Of a stretch of DNA of 64,000 nucleotides, positions 1 to 8,197 are shown in pieces (within the stretch, counting starts at the first letter, position 1; each line of letters opens with the position of its first letter). Position numbers and translations under genes: made by a program. This DNA is from an uncultured Christensenellaceae bacterium (GTDB taxonomy: Bacteria; Bacillota; Clostridia; Christensenellales; CAG-314): positions 1-64,000 of the forward strand of contig CAJUIZ010000004.1 of the NCBI GenBank assembly GCA_910586625.1, in the 5' to 3' direction. The notes beneath the pieces were generated by a model. It did not search any database. It was not told where the DNA came from and saw only the letters and a program-made list of their open reading frames with translations.

Positions 1-171
1 TTTTTTGTACAGCTTATTTATCTTACTACATACTTCTTTCTATGTCAACTGTTTTTAGTCGAAAATGTTAAAAATTGTTGTATTATTAGTAATATAGTCA
101 TAACGTAGAACTACGCTTTTTATACAAAAAATCGCCTTTGCCGTTTACAGAACCGAACGAGTCTAACAACC

Positions 172-200
172 TTGACAGAATAGCAATTAAGATTTATAAT
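172..200 (+). promoter_or_regulatory. SigA-type promoter for the PH-domain gene
   Basis: TTGACA at 172-177 and TATAAT at 195-200 are separated by exactly 17 bp, a full-consensus housekeeping promoter. Transcription would start near 207, about 40 nt before the gene. Bases 1-171 hold no gene that I can see; a weak 5-bp hairpin near 104-115 followed by T residues could end a transcript entering from the left. Confidence 0.8.
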
Positions 201-247
201 AAGCGCGTAGAAATTACAGTTACAAAATATTTGTTAGGAGTTTATTC

Positions 248-916
248 TTGGTTATGAAAATAGACGAAAAATATTTTTACGAAAACGCTTTACAAAAAAA
301 CAGCATAGACGACATAGTAAACGACTCGGAAAAAATTCTGTGGCGGGGCAAGCCAAACGCAAAGTCGTACGTACTGGCGGCTATGCTTAAAATGCTGCCA
401 ATTGCAATAATTTGGATGATTTTCGACGGAATGTTTATATTCTTTATTTCAATGGGTATGGCTCAAGAGCAAATTCCGCTTGAAATATTGGGCTTCATTA
501 TACCGTTCTTTTTGCTTCATTTAACTCCCGTTTGGATATGGATTGCAAATACCGTAAGAGCGGTTAGAGAAGTTAAAAACTTGGAATACGCAATTACGGA
601 CAAGCGCGTGATTATCCGTTCGGGAATTATAGGTATCGATTTCAAATTTGTAAACTACACTGAAATCGATTCGGTAAATATAAAGGTAGGGTTTATAGAC
701 AGAATATTCAAAGTCGGCGACATTTATATAAACTCGTCCGTCAATTCTGCCGTATTGTGGGATGTGGAAAACCCTTACGGAATAGGTACCGCGCTGCAAA
801 AAGTAACTACCGACATAAAAAGCGACATACACTACCCCAACGCTATGCGCCCCGAAGAAAACCCCGGCTACAAGACCGGTTATACCGACAACCCGTTTGA
901 CGACAGAAAGTTTTAG
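248..916 (+). CDS. PH domain-containing membrane protein (bPH2/DUF304 type)
   Basis: Two hydrophobic segments (about residues 42-72 and 80-103) are followed by the typical bacterial PH-like core: 'YAITDKRVIIRSG' near residue 115 and 'FKFVNYTEIDSVNI' near 133, the signature of the YdbS/YdbT-type family. These proteins sit in the cytoplasmic membrane with the PH domain inside; their biochemical role is not established. The written start is TTG at 248, seven bases after GGAG (237-240); an ATG at 254 is the alternative but is 13 bases from the Shine-Dalgarno sequence. The gene stands alone behind a consensus promoter. Confidence 0.8.
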   Translation: MVMKIDEKYFYENALQKNSIDDIVNDSEKILWRGKPNAKSYVLAAMLKMLPIAIIWMIFDGMFIFFISMGMAQEQIPLEILGFIIPFFLLHLTPVWIWIANTVRAVREVKNLEYAITDKRVIIRSGIIGIDFKFVNYTEIDSVNIKVGFIDRIFKVGDIYINSSVNSAVLWDVENPYGIGTALQKVTTDIKSDIHYPNAMRPEENPGYKTGYTDNPFDDRKF

Positions 917-1341
917 AAAACAAATAAACTATGGCAAATTGTTACGGGACAAAAGAACACGAAAGGTTTAGAAAAAAAACAACTGATATTAGGCAACGGC
1001 GGCGAATGGAAATTCACCGAGTATTCGATGGATTTTTAATTTGTTCTTCGCTCTGTTCGAGCTAATTTTATAAGGCTACGCTGCGCTGGATTTCTCCGCT
1101 CGCTTCGTTCACTTGGGCGAAACGACATAACAGAACAAAGGTACTTACCCGTTTGATGGCGAAGAAACGAGCAAGGCAAGGCGCGCGCGGATTTCGCGAT
1201 ACGAGTGTACTGACCCGTCCACGACTGAGCGCGAGAAAAATCAAAGATAAAGTTGACCGATAAACACCGAGAGCGAGTGTATTCCGCTTTTGCGCCTATG
1301 AGCGTAGCGAATCGAAGTCAAAAGCGGAATGCACGAGAGAC
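917..1341. other. Intergenic region, no convincing gene
   Basis: About 425 bp without a supported gene. The sequence differs from the rest of the window: it is rich in CGCTCGCTTCG-like words and in short inverted matches (for example TTTGTTCT at 1040-1047 against AGAACAAA at 1132-1139). This is the look of degenerate intergenic repeat DNA. A 44-codon ATG frame starting near 934 is not supported by a ribosome binding site. Confidence 0.5.
1277..1334. repeat. Near-perfect 16-bp inverted repeat
   Basis: The 16 bases at 1277-1292 (GTGTATTCCGCTTTTG) match the reverse complement of 1319-1334 with one mismatch. The 26-bp loop is long and no T-run follows, so this is not a typical terminator. It could be a remnant of a small repeat element. 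Confidence 0.6.
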
Positions 1342-1518
1342 TTACCAATCTTCGGAAATGTCGGTCTTTATATCAGTATAAAAATCCTTGTATTTTTCCT
1401 TAAATTTTTCGGCGGAACTGCGCTCGTCGCGCGCTTCCGCTTCTTCTATGTTCATTCCGTCATCGTCCATAAGCTCGCTTTTACGCATAAGCTCGTACAT
1501 TGTGGATTTACTTTTCAT
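1342..1518 (-). CDS. Small acidic protein of unknown function, 58 aa
   Basis: ATG at 1518 is preceded at a 6-base distance by GGGAG, and the frame runs 58 codons to TAA. The product begins MKSKSTMYELMRKSEL, is very rich in Asp, Glu and Lys, has no Cys and no membrane segment, and ends ISEDW. It looks like a soluble helical protein. Codon use resembles the neighbours. It lies 100 bp downstream of the antiporter on the same strand but beyond a terminator-like hairpin. No family was recognised. Confidence 0.6.
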   Translation of the reverse strand: MKSKSTMYELMRKSELMDDDGMNIEEAEARDERSSAEKFKEKYKDFYTDIKTDISEDW

Positions 1519-1533
1519 AAAATACTCCCTAAT

Positions 1534-1564
1534 AAAAGTTTACGCCCCAATATGTTGGAGCGTA
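1534..1564 (-). terminator. Terminator-like hairpin after the antiporter gene
   Basis: Read on the minus strand, TACGCTCCAA and TTGGGGCGTA pair around a 4-base loop (one mismatch), followed by AACTTTTATT. It lies between the antiporter stop and the small 58-aa gene. Confidence 0.5.
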
Positions 1565-1620
1565 GTTATTTCGTCGCTCGCTGCAAACCTATTTGCGGCG
1601 GACAATGAAATGCAAAAGAG

Positions 1621-3087
1621 TTATTTTTCGTCCTTGCCGTCGGGACGTTCCGTTTCGGCAGGTTGGGCAATCGGTTGAACTTGCTCGGTTTGAGCTTCGG
1701 CAACAGGTTCGGCAGTGGCTTCGACGGGAGTAACAACCGTTTCGACAGGCGCGCCGTTTGCCGTTGCAAGATACTTCTTCGTACGCTTGGGTCTGCGCAA
1801 ATTTTCGGGAGAAATTTCGCCTGCTTTTGCCAATGCCCACTTGGTAAGCACGGGACCGACAAGCTCGTACACCATAACGGCGCACATTGTGATAGTAACT
1901 ATTTTTGCGCCGATTGCGCTCATTTCCGCAGTGCCGAATTTTTCGAATTCTTTCTTGCACATTGTAGCCATACCGATAGCTACGCCAGCCTGCGGGAAAA
2001 GTGTGATACCGAGATACTTGCGGACGTTATGATCGCTCTTGGTAATAGAAGCGCCAGCCATTGTGCCGAAGTACTTGCCGCAGCAACGCGCGATAAGATA
2101 AACAACAAGACATACTATTACGCTCCAATCGGCGAACATAAGAACGTTAAGTTCCGCTCCGGACAGAATGAAGAATAACATAAGCACTACAGGCGTCCAA
2201 CGGTCGGTGCCTTCCATAATCTGCGTGGCTTCTTTGCGCATATTGACGAAGGTTGCGCCCGCCATCATACAAACCAACAAATCGGACAATCCGAAAGGAC
2301 AGCCGAAATTGTCCTTGAGATACGAAAACAGCTCGCATATGCCGAGAGATAACGAAACTGCTATAATTGTAGCTATCGTTCGGTTATCGCGCGACTTGAA
2401 AAAGCGGGGAATAACCGACAGCAACGCGCCGATACCCAAACCTATTGCCAACGAAGCAAGGATTTCGACAAAGGGCCACACGGCAATGCTGAGAGCCATT
2501 TGCGCGCCGTCTACGGCAGCCGCGCCGCTTAAAGCCGACTGCGCAAGAGATAAAGCAATGGAGTTGGATACGGCAAACACTATAAGACCTACCGCGTCGT
2601 CGAGAGCAACTACGGGCAATAACGTCCCCGTAACCTTACCCTTTGCCTTGTACTGACGCACTACCATTAAAGTTGCAGCAGGCGCGGTTGCCGTGGCTAT
2701 TGCGCCGAGAATAATGGCTTCGTGCACGGGCATATTGATTGCGGGGATAAGCCCGATAAGATAAAGCGCAAGGTCTACGCAAAGCGTTGCTGCAAGCGCT
2801 TGGAAGAATGTTATCACTACCGCGCTTTTGCCTATTTCTTTTATGTGTGAAATCTTGAATTCAACGCCTATGGAAAAGCCGATAAAGCCCAAAGCCACCG
2901 TACTTATTATACCGAGTCCGTCAAACGCTTCCACGGCGCCCGGAACAAATTGTCCCAAAGCGTACGGTCCGATGATAAGACCCACTACTAAGTAACCCGT
3001 AACGTTAGGAAGCCCGATAAGCTTCATTAAACGCGTAGATAACAAACCCAATATCAACGCTATTGCAATTACCAATAAACTGTTCAT
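1621..3087 (-). CDS. CPA2-family cation:proton antiporter
   Basis: An integral membrane protein of 488 aa with about 12 hydrophobic segments. The N-terminus (LMKLIGLPNVTGYLVVGLI) and the conserved 'ALDDAVGLIVF' segment near residue 155-170 are typical of the monovalent cation:proton antiporter-2 (KefB/NapA-like) family, where the acidic residues bind the ion and the proton. No C-terminal RCK/TrkA domain is present; instead the last 50 residues are a Pro/Glu/Thr-rich cytoplasmic tail. AGGAG lies 8 bases before the ATG. The gene has its own promoter and a leader hairpin. It probably exchanges Na+ or K+ for H+; ion specificity cannot be read from the sequence. Confidence 0.88.
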   Translation of the reverse strand: MNSLLVIAIALILGLLSTRLMKLIGLPNVTGYLVVGLIIGPYALGQFVPGAVEAFDGLGIISTVALGFIGFSIGVEFKISHIKEIGKSAVVITFFQALAATLCVDLALYLIGLIPAINMPVHEAIILGAIATATAPAATLMVVRQYKAKGKVTGTLLPVVALDDAVGLIVFAVSNSIALSLAQSALSGAAAVDGAQMALSIAVWPFVEILASLAIGLGIGALLSVIPRFFKSRDNRTIATIIAVSLSLGICELFSYLKDNFGCPFGLSDLLVCMMAGATFVNMRKEATQIMEGTDRWTPVVLMLFFILSGAELNVLMFADWSVIVCLVVYLIARCCGKYFGTMAGASITKSDHNVRKYLGITLFPQAGVAIGMATMCKKEFEKFGTAEMSAIGAKIVTITMCAVMVYELVGPVLTKWALAKAGEISPENLRRPKRTKKYLATANGAPVETVVTPVEATAEPVAEAQTEQVQPIAQPAETERPDGKDEK

Positions 3088-3124
3088 ATTCTACTCCTAA
3101 ACGTGCGACACGGAAAAGTTAAAA

Positions 3125-3153
3125 GCGTTGTCTGTACGAGTCGTACACAACGC
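3125..3153 (-). promoter_or_regulatory. Leader hairpin of the antiporter mRNA, attenuator-like
   Basis: On the minus strand GCGTTGT pairs with ACAACGC and the inner GTACG with CGTAC, a stem of about 12 bp with a small bulge, followed by TTTTAACTTTT. It lies downstream of the antiporter promoter and 40 bp before its start codon, so it belongs to the leader. Confidence 0.5.
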
Positions 3154-3184
3154 ATTTTGTTTAATCTTATTTTCAGCCTTACAT

Positions 3185-3213
3185 ATTTTAGTCTTTTTAG
3201 CATTATATGTCAA
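3185..3213 (-). promoter_or_regulatory. Promoter of the antiporter gene
   Basis: On the minus strand TTGACA (3213-3208) and TAAAAT (3190-3185) are 17 bp apart. The predicted start near 3178 gives a leader of about 90 nt that contains the hairpin at 3125-3153. Confidence 0.7.
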
Positions 3214-3321
3214 ATATTTGCCGCGGTTTACAAAGGAAACTATACATATAAATAATCTATATTAAATATAAAATTATTCTATGGTCTCATAAAAAAACAA
3301 CAAAATGTCAGAAAAGCAACG

Positions 3322-3888
3322 TCACCGATTTAACGTCTCGGCAATTGCTCGTTCTACACGGCGACGGAGTAATTCAAAATCGCCGTCGTTAACGATATTG
3401 ACAGTGTAATCGGAACATATCTTTTGACTGGAAATAATCTCGTCCGCACTGTTTGCCGACACGCCGTCGCGTTCCATTACCCGCCGTTTGCGCTCCGCTT
3501 CGTCAGAAGTTACCAACCATACGGCATCCCAATGATACTCAAACGCATAAAAAACAGATATTTCCACAAACACATCACCTTGTATTTCTTCTATCCGTGC
3601 TTTTAACAACCGAAGCGTATTATCGAAAAACAACTCGTTATAGCGTGCAAGCAACTTTTCGTCGGCAAACACTCTATCGCGTATCGCCTTGCGGTTAAGC
3701 CTGCCGTCCGTGACGTATCCGTCGCCGAGCAGATTGCGGACGTTTTCCGCCACTTCGGGATACTCTGCCACTTCGCGCGCCAATTCGTCGCAATCGATGG
3801 TAGCGTAGCCGGCACGTCGCAGAATGTTAATAACAGTGCTTTTGCCGCTGCCTATACCGCCGGTTACGGCAATTACCTTACGCTTCAT
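3322..3888 (-). CDS. coaE: Dephospho-CoA kinase
   Basis: The last step of coenzyme A synthesis: ATP-dependent phosphorylation of dephospho-CoA. The 188-aa product starts with the P-loop 'VTGGIGSGKST' (residues 8-18), followed by 'DCDELAREV', and has the lid region 'RRVMERDG' around 133-141. Length is normal for the family. The start overlaps the end of polA by 11 bp, so the two are translationally coupled; polA-coaE adjacency is common in Firmicutes. coaX, the first CoA-pathway enzyme, lies 10 kb away. Confidence 0.95.
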   Translation of the reverse strand: MKRKVIAVTGGIGSGKSTVINILRRAGYATIDCDELAREVAEYPEVAENVRNLLGDGYVTDGRLNRKAIRDRVFADEKLLARYNELFFDNTLRLLKARIEEIQGDVFVEISVFYAFEYHWDAVWLVTSDEAERKRRVMERDGVSANSADEIISSQKICSDYTVNIVNDGDFELLRRRVERAIAETLNR

Positions 3889-6415
3889 AGAGCGTTGCTC
3901 CTTCTTCCGTTTCGACGGTTAGCGGACACGCAAGAGTTACTGCGTTTTCCATTTCGCGCTTAATAATTTCCTTGACGCGTTCCGCTTCTTCGTTATAGCA
4001 ATCCACTATCAATTCGTCGTGAATTTGCAGGACAATTTTACTCTTTAACCCTTCGCGCGTTATCGCTTCGTCCACGCGCAGCATGGCTATCTTCATAATA
4101 TCCGCCGCGCTGCCTTGTAGCGGCATATTCATAGCTACGCGTTCGCCGAAGGAACGCAAATTATAGTTTGCGGACTTCAATTCGGGAATTTGGCGGCGGC
4201 GACCCGCAAGAGTTACTGCGTACCCTTCGCACTTGGCAGATTCAACGCAAGCATCGAGATACGCCTTTATCTTGGGAAAACGTTCGAAGTAAAGCCGAAT
4301 ATAATCGTGAGCCTTTTTCAAAGACAGATTGGCGTTTTGCGAAAGACCGTAGTCGCTGATTCCGTATATGATGCCGAAGTTGACCGCCTTTGCCATACGG
4401 CGCATATCGGAGTTTACAAGCTCGGAAGGAATTCCCATAAGCTCGCTTGCCACACGGGAGTGAATGTCTTCGCCGTTCTTGAAGCTGTCAAGCAGGTTTT
4501 CGTCCTGCGAAAAAGCGGAAAGCAGCCGAAGTTCTATTTGAGAATAGTCCGCGCCCACAAAAACGCCGTACTTAGACACAAACAAACGGCGGATTTCCTT
4601 GCCCATTTCGTTACGAATGGGAATATTCTGCAAATTCGGGTCGGAGCTGGACAGTCTGCCTGTGGACGTTAACGCCTGATTATAGGTTGTATGAACCAAA
4701 CCGCGCCTTAAAAGCGGCTTCAAACCGTCTACGTAGGTATTGAGCAGCTTGGCTATCTTGCGGTGCTCCAATATTTTGGGAATTATGGGATGCCTATCCG
4801 CCAACTTTTCCAGTACTTCGTTGTTGGTAGTATAATACTCGCGATGAGTTTTTTTGCCGTGCGGAAGCTTAAGCTTTTCGAACAATACTTTTGACAGTTG
4901 CATAGGACTGTTTATATTAAAGGTTTCGCCTGCAAGTTCGTGTATCTCCGCGCTTATTTTATCCAGCTCGGCGCGCATATCGGCGGACATTTTGCCAAGC
5001 AGCTGCTCGTCTACCTTGACTCCTTCCACTTCCATACGGTACAGCAGGTCGGAAAGAGGCAGTTCTATCTCGTTGTACAGCTTAGCCATATCGAGTTCCG
5101 TAAGCTTGCCCATAAGCACTGTGGACAGAGCGAATACGCCTGCGCCGTAACTGCCGTAGCCGTAAGCGTCGCATAAGCTCGGTAAATCTTTGTAGGAACG
5201 GTATTCCACCAAATACTGCATAATGCAAACGTCGTATTTGACTGAGTTCAACTGCAAACCGTAAGCCGCTAAAACGTGACGGAGAGCCTTGTGATCGTAA
5301 GTCGCCTTGGGCGTAGCGGAAGCCAACAGAGTTTTAAGCTCATCAAATACCGTTTGAAGGGTTAATTCGTCCAAAAAGCTGTCCGACGGACGGATAACGT
5401 ATTCACGCTCGGCGTTACAGGACAAATAAACAACGTTTTCAGCCGTCATCCAAAATGCAAAGTAGTCCGCTTGGGACATTTCTTCTATTGCCCTACGCAG
5501 CTCGGATAGGGTTGCAATCTCTTCCGTTGCAACCGCAGTGCGCTCGCAGCCGACCGCTTCTGCGCCAAAGTCTAAACGGGAAACCAACGAACGAAATTGC
5601 AAACTTTCCATCATCGTCTTTACGTCAGCGTTAAGCTCGTATAATCCCGTACCGCCGATATCGAATTGAACGTTCGCGTCCGTAAGAATAGTTGCAAGCT
5701 GACGGCTGACGTACGCCATTTCCTTGTTGGAAATCAGCTTTTCCTTCAATGCGCCCTTTTCTTCTTCTACTCGGCGGTAAAGCTCGTCGATATCGCCGTA
5801 CTTTGAAAGCAGCTGCATCGCGGTCTTTTCGCCGACGCCCTTTACCCCCGGAATATTGTCGGAAGTGTCTCCCCTGAGAGCCTTGTATTCTATTACCTGC
5901 TTGGGCGTGAGATTGTAATTTTTCATTAGAGTATCGGGAGTAACCGTTTCCACGTCCGTAACTCCCCTACGAGTGAACAGCACCGTTATCCTGTCGGACA
6001 CAAGCTGAAACATATCGCGGTCGCCCGAAACAATAAAGCTGTCGCCGTCGAACGCTGCCGATATAGTGCCGATAATATCATCCGCTTCCACGCCGGCTTC
6101 TTCCACTACCGTAACGTTCATAATACTTAGCAATTCGTGCAGAACAGGCGTTTGCCTAAACAAATCTTCCGGCATACCTGTACGGTTCGCCTTGTATTCG
6201 GGGTAGATATCCTTGCGAAAATTGTGACCGCGCTTATCGAATGCGACAATCAATTTATCCGGCTTGTAATCGTCTACCGCTTTGATTAGAACGTTCATAA
6301 AGCCGTAAACGGCGTTGACGTTGTTACCGTCCTTGTCGTTGAGCGGGGGAAGGGCGAAATACGCGCGATTGAGTATGCTGTTGCCGTCGATAAGCAGTAA
6401 TTTTTGTTTAGTCAT
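3878..6415 (-). CDS. polA: DNA polymerase I
   Basis: 845 aa with the family order: N-terminal 5'-3' exonuclease domain (1-290; 'LLIDGNSILNRAYFAL', 'VSGDRDMFQLVS', 'GDTSDNIPGVKGVGEKTA'), a central region in the place of the proofreading exonuclease without its DxE motif (about 300-460), and a C-terminal polymerase domain with motif A 'GADYSQIELRLL', motif B 'RRMAKAVNFGIIYG' and motif C 'LQIHDELIVD'. It fills gaps in repair and removes RNA primers. Proofreading appears to be lost, as in other Firmicutes PolA proteins. GGTGA precedes the ATG. Confidence 0.97.
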   Translation of the reverse strand: MTKQKLLLIDGNSILNRAYFALPPLNDKDGNNVNAVYGFMNVLIKAVDDYKPDKLIVAFDKRGHNFRKDIYPEYKANRTGMPEDLFRQTPVLHELLSIMNVTVVEEAGVEADDIIGTISAAFDGDSFIVSGDRDMFQLVSDRITVLFTRRGVTDVETVTPDTLMKNYNLTPKQVIEYKALRGDTSDNIPGVKGVGEKTAMQLLSKYGDIDELYRRVEEEKGALKEKLISNKEMAYVSRQLATILTDANVQFDIGGTGLYELNADVKTMMESLQFRSLVSRLDFGAEAVGCERTAVATEEIATLSELRRAIEEMSQADYFAFWMTAENVVYLSCNAEREYVIRPSDSFLDELTLQTVFDELKTLLASATPKATYDHKALRHVLAAYGLQLNSVKYDVCIMQYLVEYRSYKDLPSLCDAYGYGSYGAGVFALSTVLMGKLTELDMAKLYNEIELPLSDLLYRMEVEGVKVDEQLLGKMSADMRAELDKISAEIHELAGETFNINSPMQLSKVLFEKLKLPHGKKTHREYYTTNNEVLEKLADRHPIIPKILEHRKIAKLLNTYVDGLKPLLRRGLVHTTYNQALTSTGRLSSSDPNLQNIPIRNEMGKEIRRLFVSKYGVFVGADYSQIELRLLSAFSQDENLLDSFKNGEDIHSRVASELMGIPSELVNSDMRRMAKAVNFGIIYGISDYGLSQNANLSLKKAHDYIRLYFERFPKIKAYLDACVESAKCEGYAVTLAGRRRQIPELKSANYNLRSFGERVAMNMPLQGSAADIMKIAMLRVDEAITREGLKSKIVLQIHDELIVDCYNEEAERVKEIIKREMENAVTLACPLTVETEEGATLYEA

Positions 6416-6442
6416 AGTTCACCGTTAAAGTTTGTTATAACT

Positions 6443-6471
6443 ATTCTACACCATTTTGACTTTTTTTACAA
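6443..6471 (-). promoter_or_regulatory. Promoter of polA-coaE
   Basis: On the minus strand TTGTAA (6471-6466) and TAGAAT (6448-6443) are 17 bp apart, with a short leader of about 20 nt before the polA start. Confidence 0.55.
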
Positions 6472-6534
6472 TCAAATACGCTACAAAGTAATATGACGGC
6501 ATTTTGACGGCAACGTCCACGCTTTTTTTCACTA

Positions 6535-6563
6535 TTGACAGACATTTTGCAGTATGTTATACT
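6535..6563 (+). promoter_or_regulatory. Consensus promoter with extended -10
   Basis: TTGACA (6535-6540), 17 bp, TATACT (6558-6563), preceded by TGT so that the -10 is of the extended TGn type. It drives the two-gene membrane-protein operon starting at 6598 and is divergent from polA. Confidence 0.8.
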
Positions 6564-6597
6564 TTTTATATAAGCAATAGGCAGACGTAATACGATT

Positions 6598-7647
6598 ATG
6601 ATTATATTATCTAAAATACAAAATTTAATATTGGGTATAGTAGCGATAATTTTTGCGTTGGGGCTGTTTGCAGGCGCGTTTTGCTTGGTATACTTCCACG
6701 ATTTGGGAGAAATACAAAGTAAAGAATACACGCTGACGCGCGCGTTGGACACGTCGCTCGGCAAAAGCAGTATTTACGAAATTTACGTAGAGCAGGAAAC
6801 GGAGCCGCTGGTTATACAGTCCATTACGAGAAGAAATTTGGACGAAGCGGCAATGGACAAACTGAATAAAGGCGACAGCCTGCAATGCAAAGTAATAAAC
6901 GGCTCGAAATACCCTTACGAGATAGTAGAATTGTACGTAAACGGAACCTGCGTGCTGTATTTGAACGATACGATAAAAGCGTACCGCAACAATGCGATAA
7001 CGGGCTGCTGCTTGATTGCAGCGTTCGGCGTTATGACAGCGGTTTTTTCGGGAATACTGCTGTACCGCTCCAAGCACGGCTATTCGGAACGGTACAAAAA
7101 TCAAGAGAAAAAGTTTATGAAAAAGCTCTTTATCGAAAGCGCGAAAAAAGGAGATATGTCGCAGGATAATTTGGAGCTTGCCTTGTCTAAGTTAGACGAC
7201 GTAGATATGTCTAACAAACTGCCCTGCGAAAAACAAGAGCTTATAGAAAAAATCACAAGCTCCTTTTATACCGAAAACGGCAGAGAATACACTACTGCCT
7301 CGCAATATCTTACCAACCAAGGCTGCTGCAAGGTTTTTCGCGAAGCACTATCGGAAATACTGGGCGACAGCGAGTTACGAGTATGCTACGACGCGGGAGC
7401 AGTAGGCGACTGGGCGGCGTATATTCTGTACAAAATAAACGGCAAGATTATCGACGGATATTTGCTAAAAAACGAAGAAACGGGCAAATTCGAAATAGAC
7501 CGTTTGGAAATGTGCGGAGATTTGTACGAGAAAGTCAACTTAACAAAAACGGAAAAACGCAGTATGGTTGAAAGCATACGGGAATATAACCGACTACGCG
7601 AAGACGTGTTTGACATCGACAGAAAGATACTGAACTATATTCAATAG
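6598..7647 (+). CDS. Membrane protein with DUF3592-like layout, function unknown
   Basis: 349 aa. A first membrane helix (about 7-29) is followed by an extracytoplasmic region of about 100 residues rich in beta-type sequence ('YEIYVEQETEPLV', 'YEIVELYVNGTCVLYL'), a second helix (about 131-154) and a cytoplasmic C-terminal part of about 190 residues that begins with basic residues. The two-helix arrangement around a small beta domain recalls DUF3592 proteins, but I could not match the C-terminal domain to any family. The start lacks a strong Shine-Dalgarno sequence; the choice rests on the promoter 35 bp upstream and the hydrophobic N-terminus. A second small membrane gene follows after 44 bp. 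Confidence 0.7.
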   Translation: MIILSKIQNLILGIVAIIFALGLFAGAFCLVYFHDLGEIQSKEYTLTRALDTSLGKSSIYEIYVEQETEPLVIQSITRRNLDEAAMDKLNKGDSLQCKVINGSKYPYEIVELYVNGTCVLYLNDTIKAYRNNAITGCCLIAAFGVMTAVFSGILLYRSKHGYSERYKNQEKKFMKKLFIESAKKGDMSQDNLELALSKLDDVDMSNKLPCEKQELIEKITSSFYTENGREYTTASQYLTNQGCCKVFREALSEILGDSELRVCYDAGAVGDWAAYILYKINGKIIDGYLLKNEETGKFEIDRLEMCGDLYEKVNLTKTEKRSMVESIREYNRLREDVFDIDRKILNYIQ

Positions 7648-7691
7648 TTACAAAACAGCAAGTTTATTGCGGCGGTAAAATAAAAAAAGCT

Positions 7692-8021
7692 ATGAAGAAA
7701 TATTACGAAAACCAACGGATAAGAAAAATAACGCAGTCGGTTATCACGGCGGTACAGGCGGTATTGGCGGTACTTGCGGTAACCTTTATGCTGCTGTTCG
7801 TAACGACGGGAGCGGGAAGCAATTCTCCCAACTATTCCGTAGCGGCGATTGTATTTGCAGTTTTATTCTGCGCGTATTACTTGGTTGAGTTATTCTTTGC
7901 CGTAGCAACGTACATTTACACGCCGAAAAGAAACTCCTTCGACGCGGCGTTCCTGACGGTAAGCATACTGCTGCTGCCGATAGCGTGCGGAATTTACGGA
8001 CTGATTATATGGTTAATGTAA
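7692..8021 (+). CDS. Small membrane protein of unknown function
   Basis: 109 aa with three predicted membrane helices (about 15-37, 49-73, 84-108) and almost no soluble part; the N-terminus is positively charged (MKKYYENQRIRK), which suggests an N-in orientation. It follows the 349-aa membrane protein on the same strand and is ended by a strong terminator. No family recognised. Confidence 0.6.
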   Translation: MKKYYENQRIRKITQSVITAVQAVLAVLAVTFMLLFVTTGAGSNSPNYSVAAIVFAVLFCAYYLVELFFAVATYIYTPKRNSFDAAFLTVSILLLPIACGIYGLIIWLM

Positions 8022-8107
8022 TGCGTACAGCCTAAAACGTATTTTAAGATAAACGCACGCAAATAAACAAAAGGGTAAGCAAAATTAACATAGAAAGCGG
8101 AAATAGC

Positions 8108-8142
8108 AAGGCTCGCAATCGGTTGGAGATTGCGAGCCTTTT
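8108..8142. terminator. Strong terminator between convergent genes
   Basis: AAGGCTCGCAATC (8108-8120) pairs perfectly with GATTGCGAGCCTT (8128-8140) around a 7-base loop, followed by TT. It ends the plus-strand membrane-protein operon and may also serve uvrA. Confidence 0.8.
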
Positions 8143-8197
8143 CGTATTGCAGAAATTAAGATTTCTGCTGCGGTTTATAAGACGTACCGTATTGCCG

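Noticed and set aside
3125..3153. Hairpin considered as the terminator of polA-coaE
   Set aside because: It lies downstream of the antiporter promoter at 3185-3213 and 170 bp from coaE, so it is better explained as a leader element; a dual role is not excluded.
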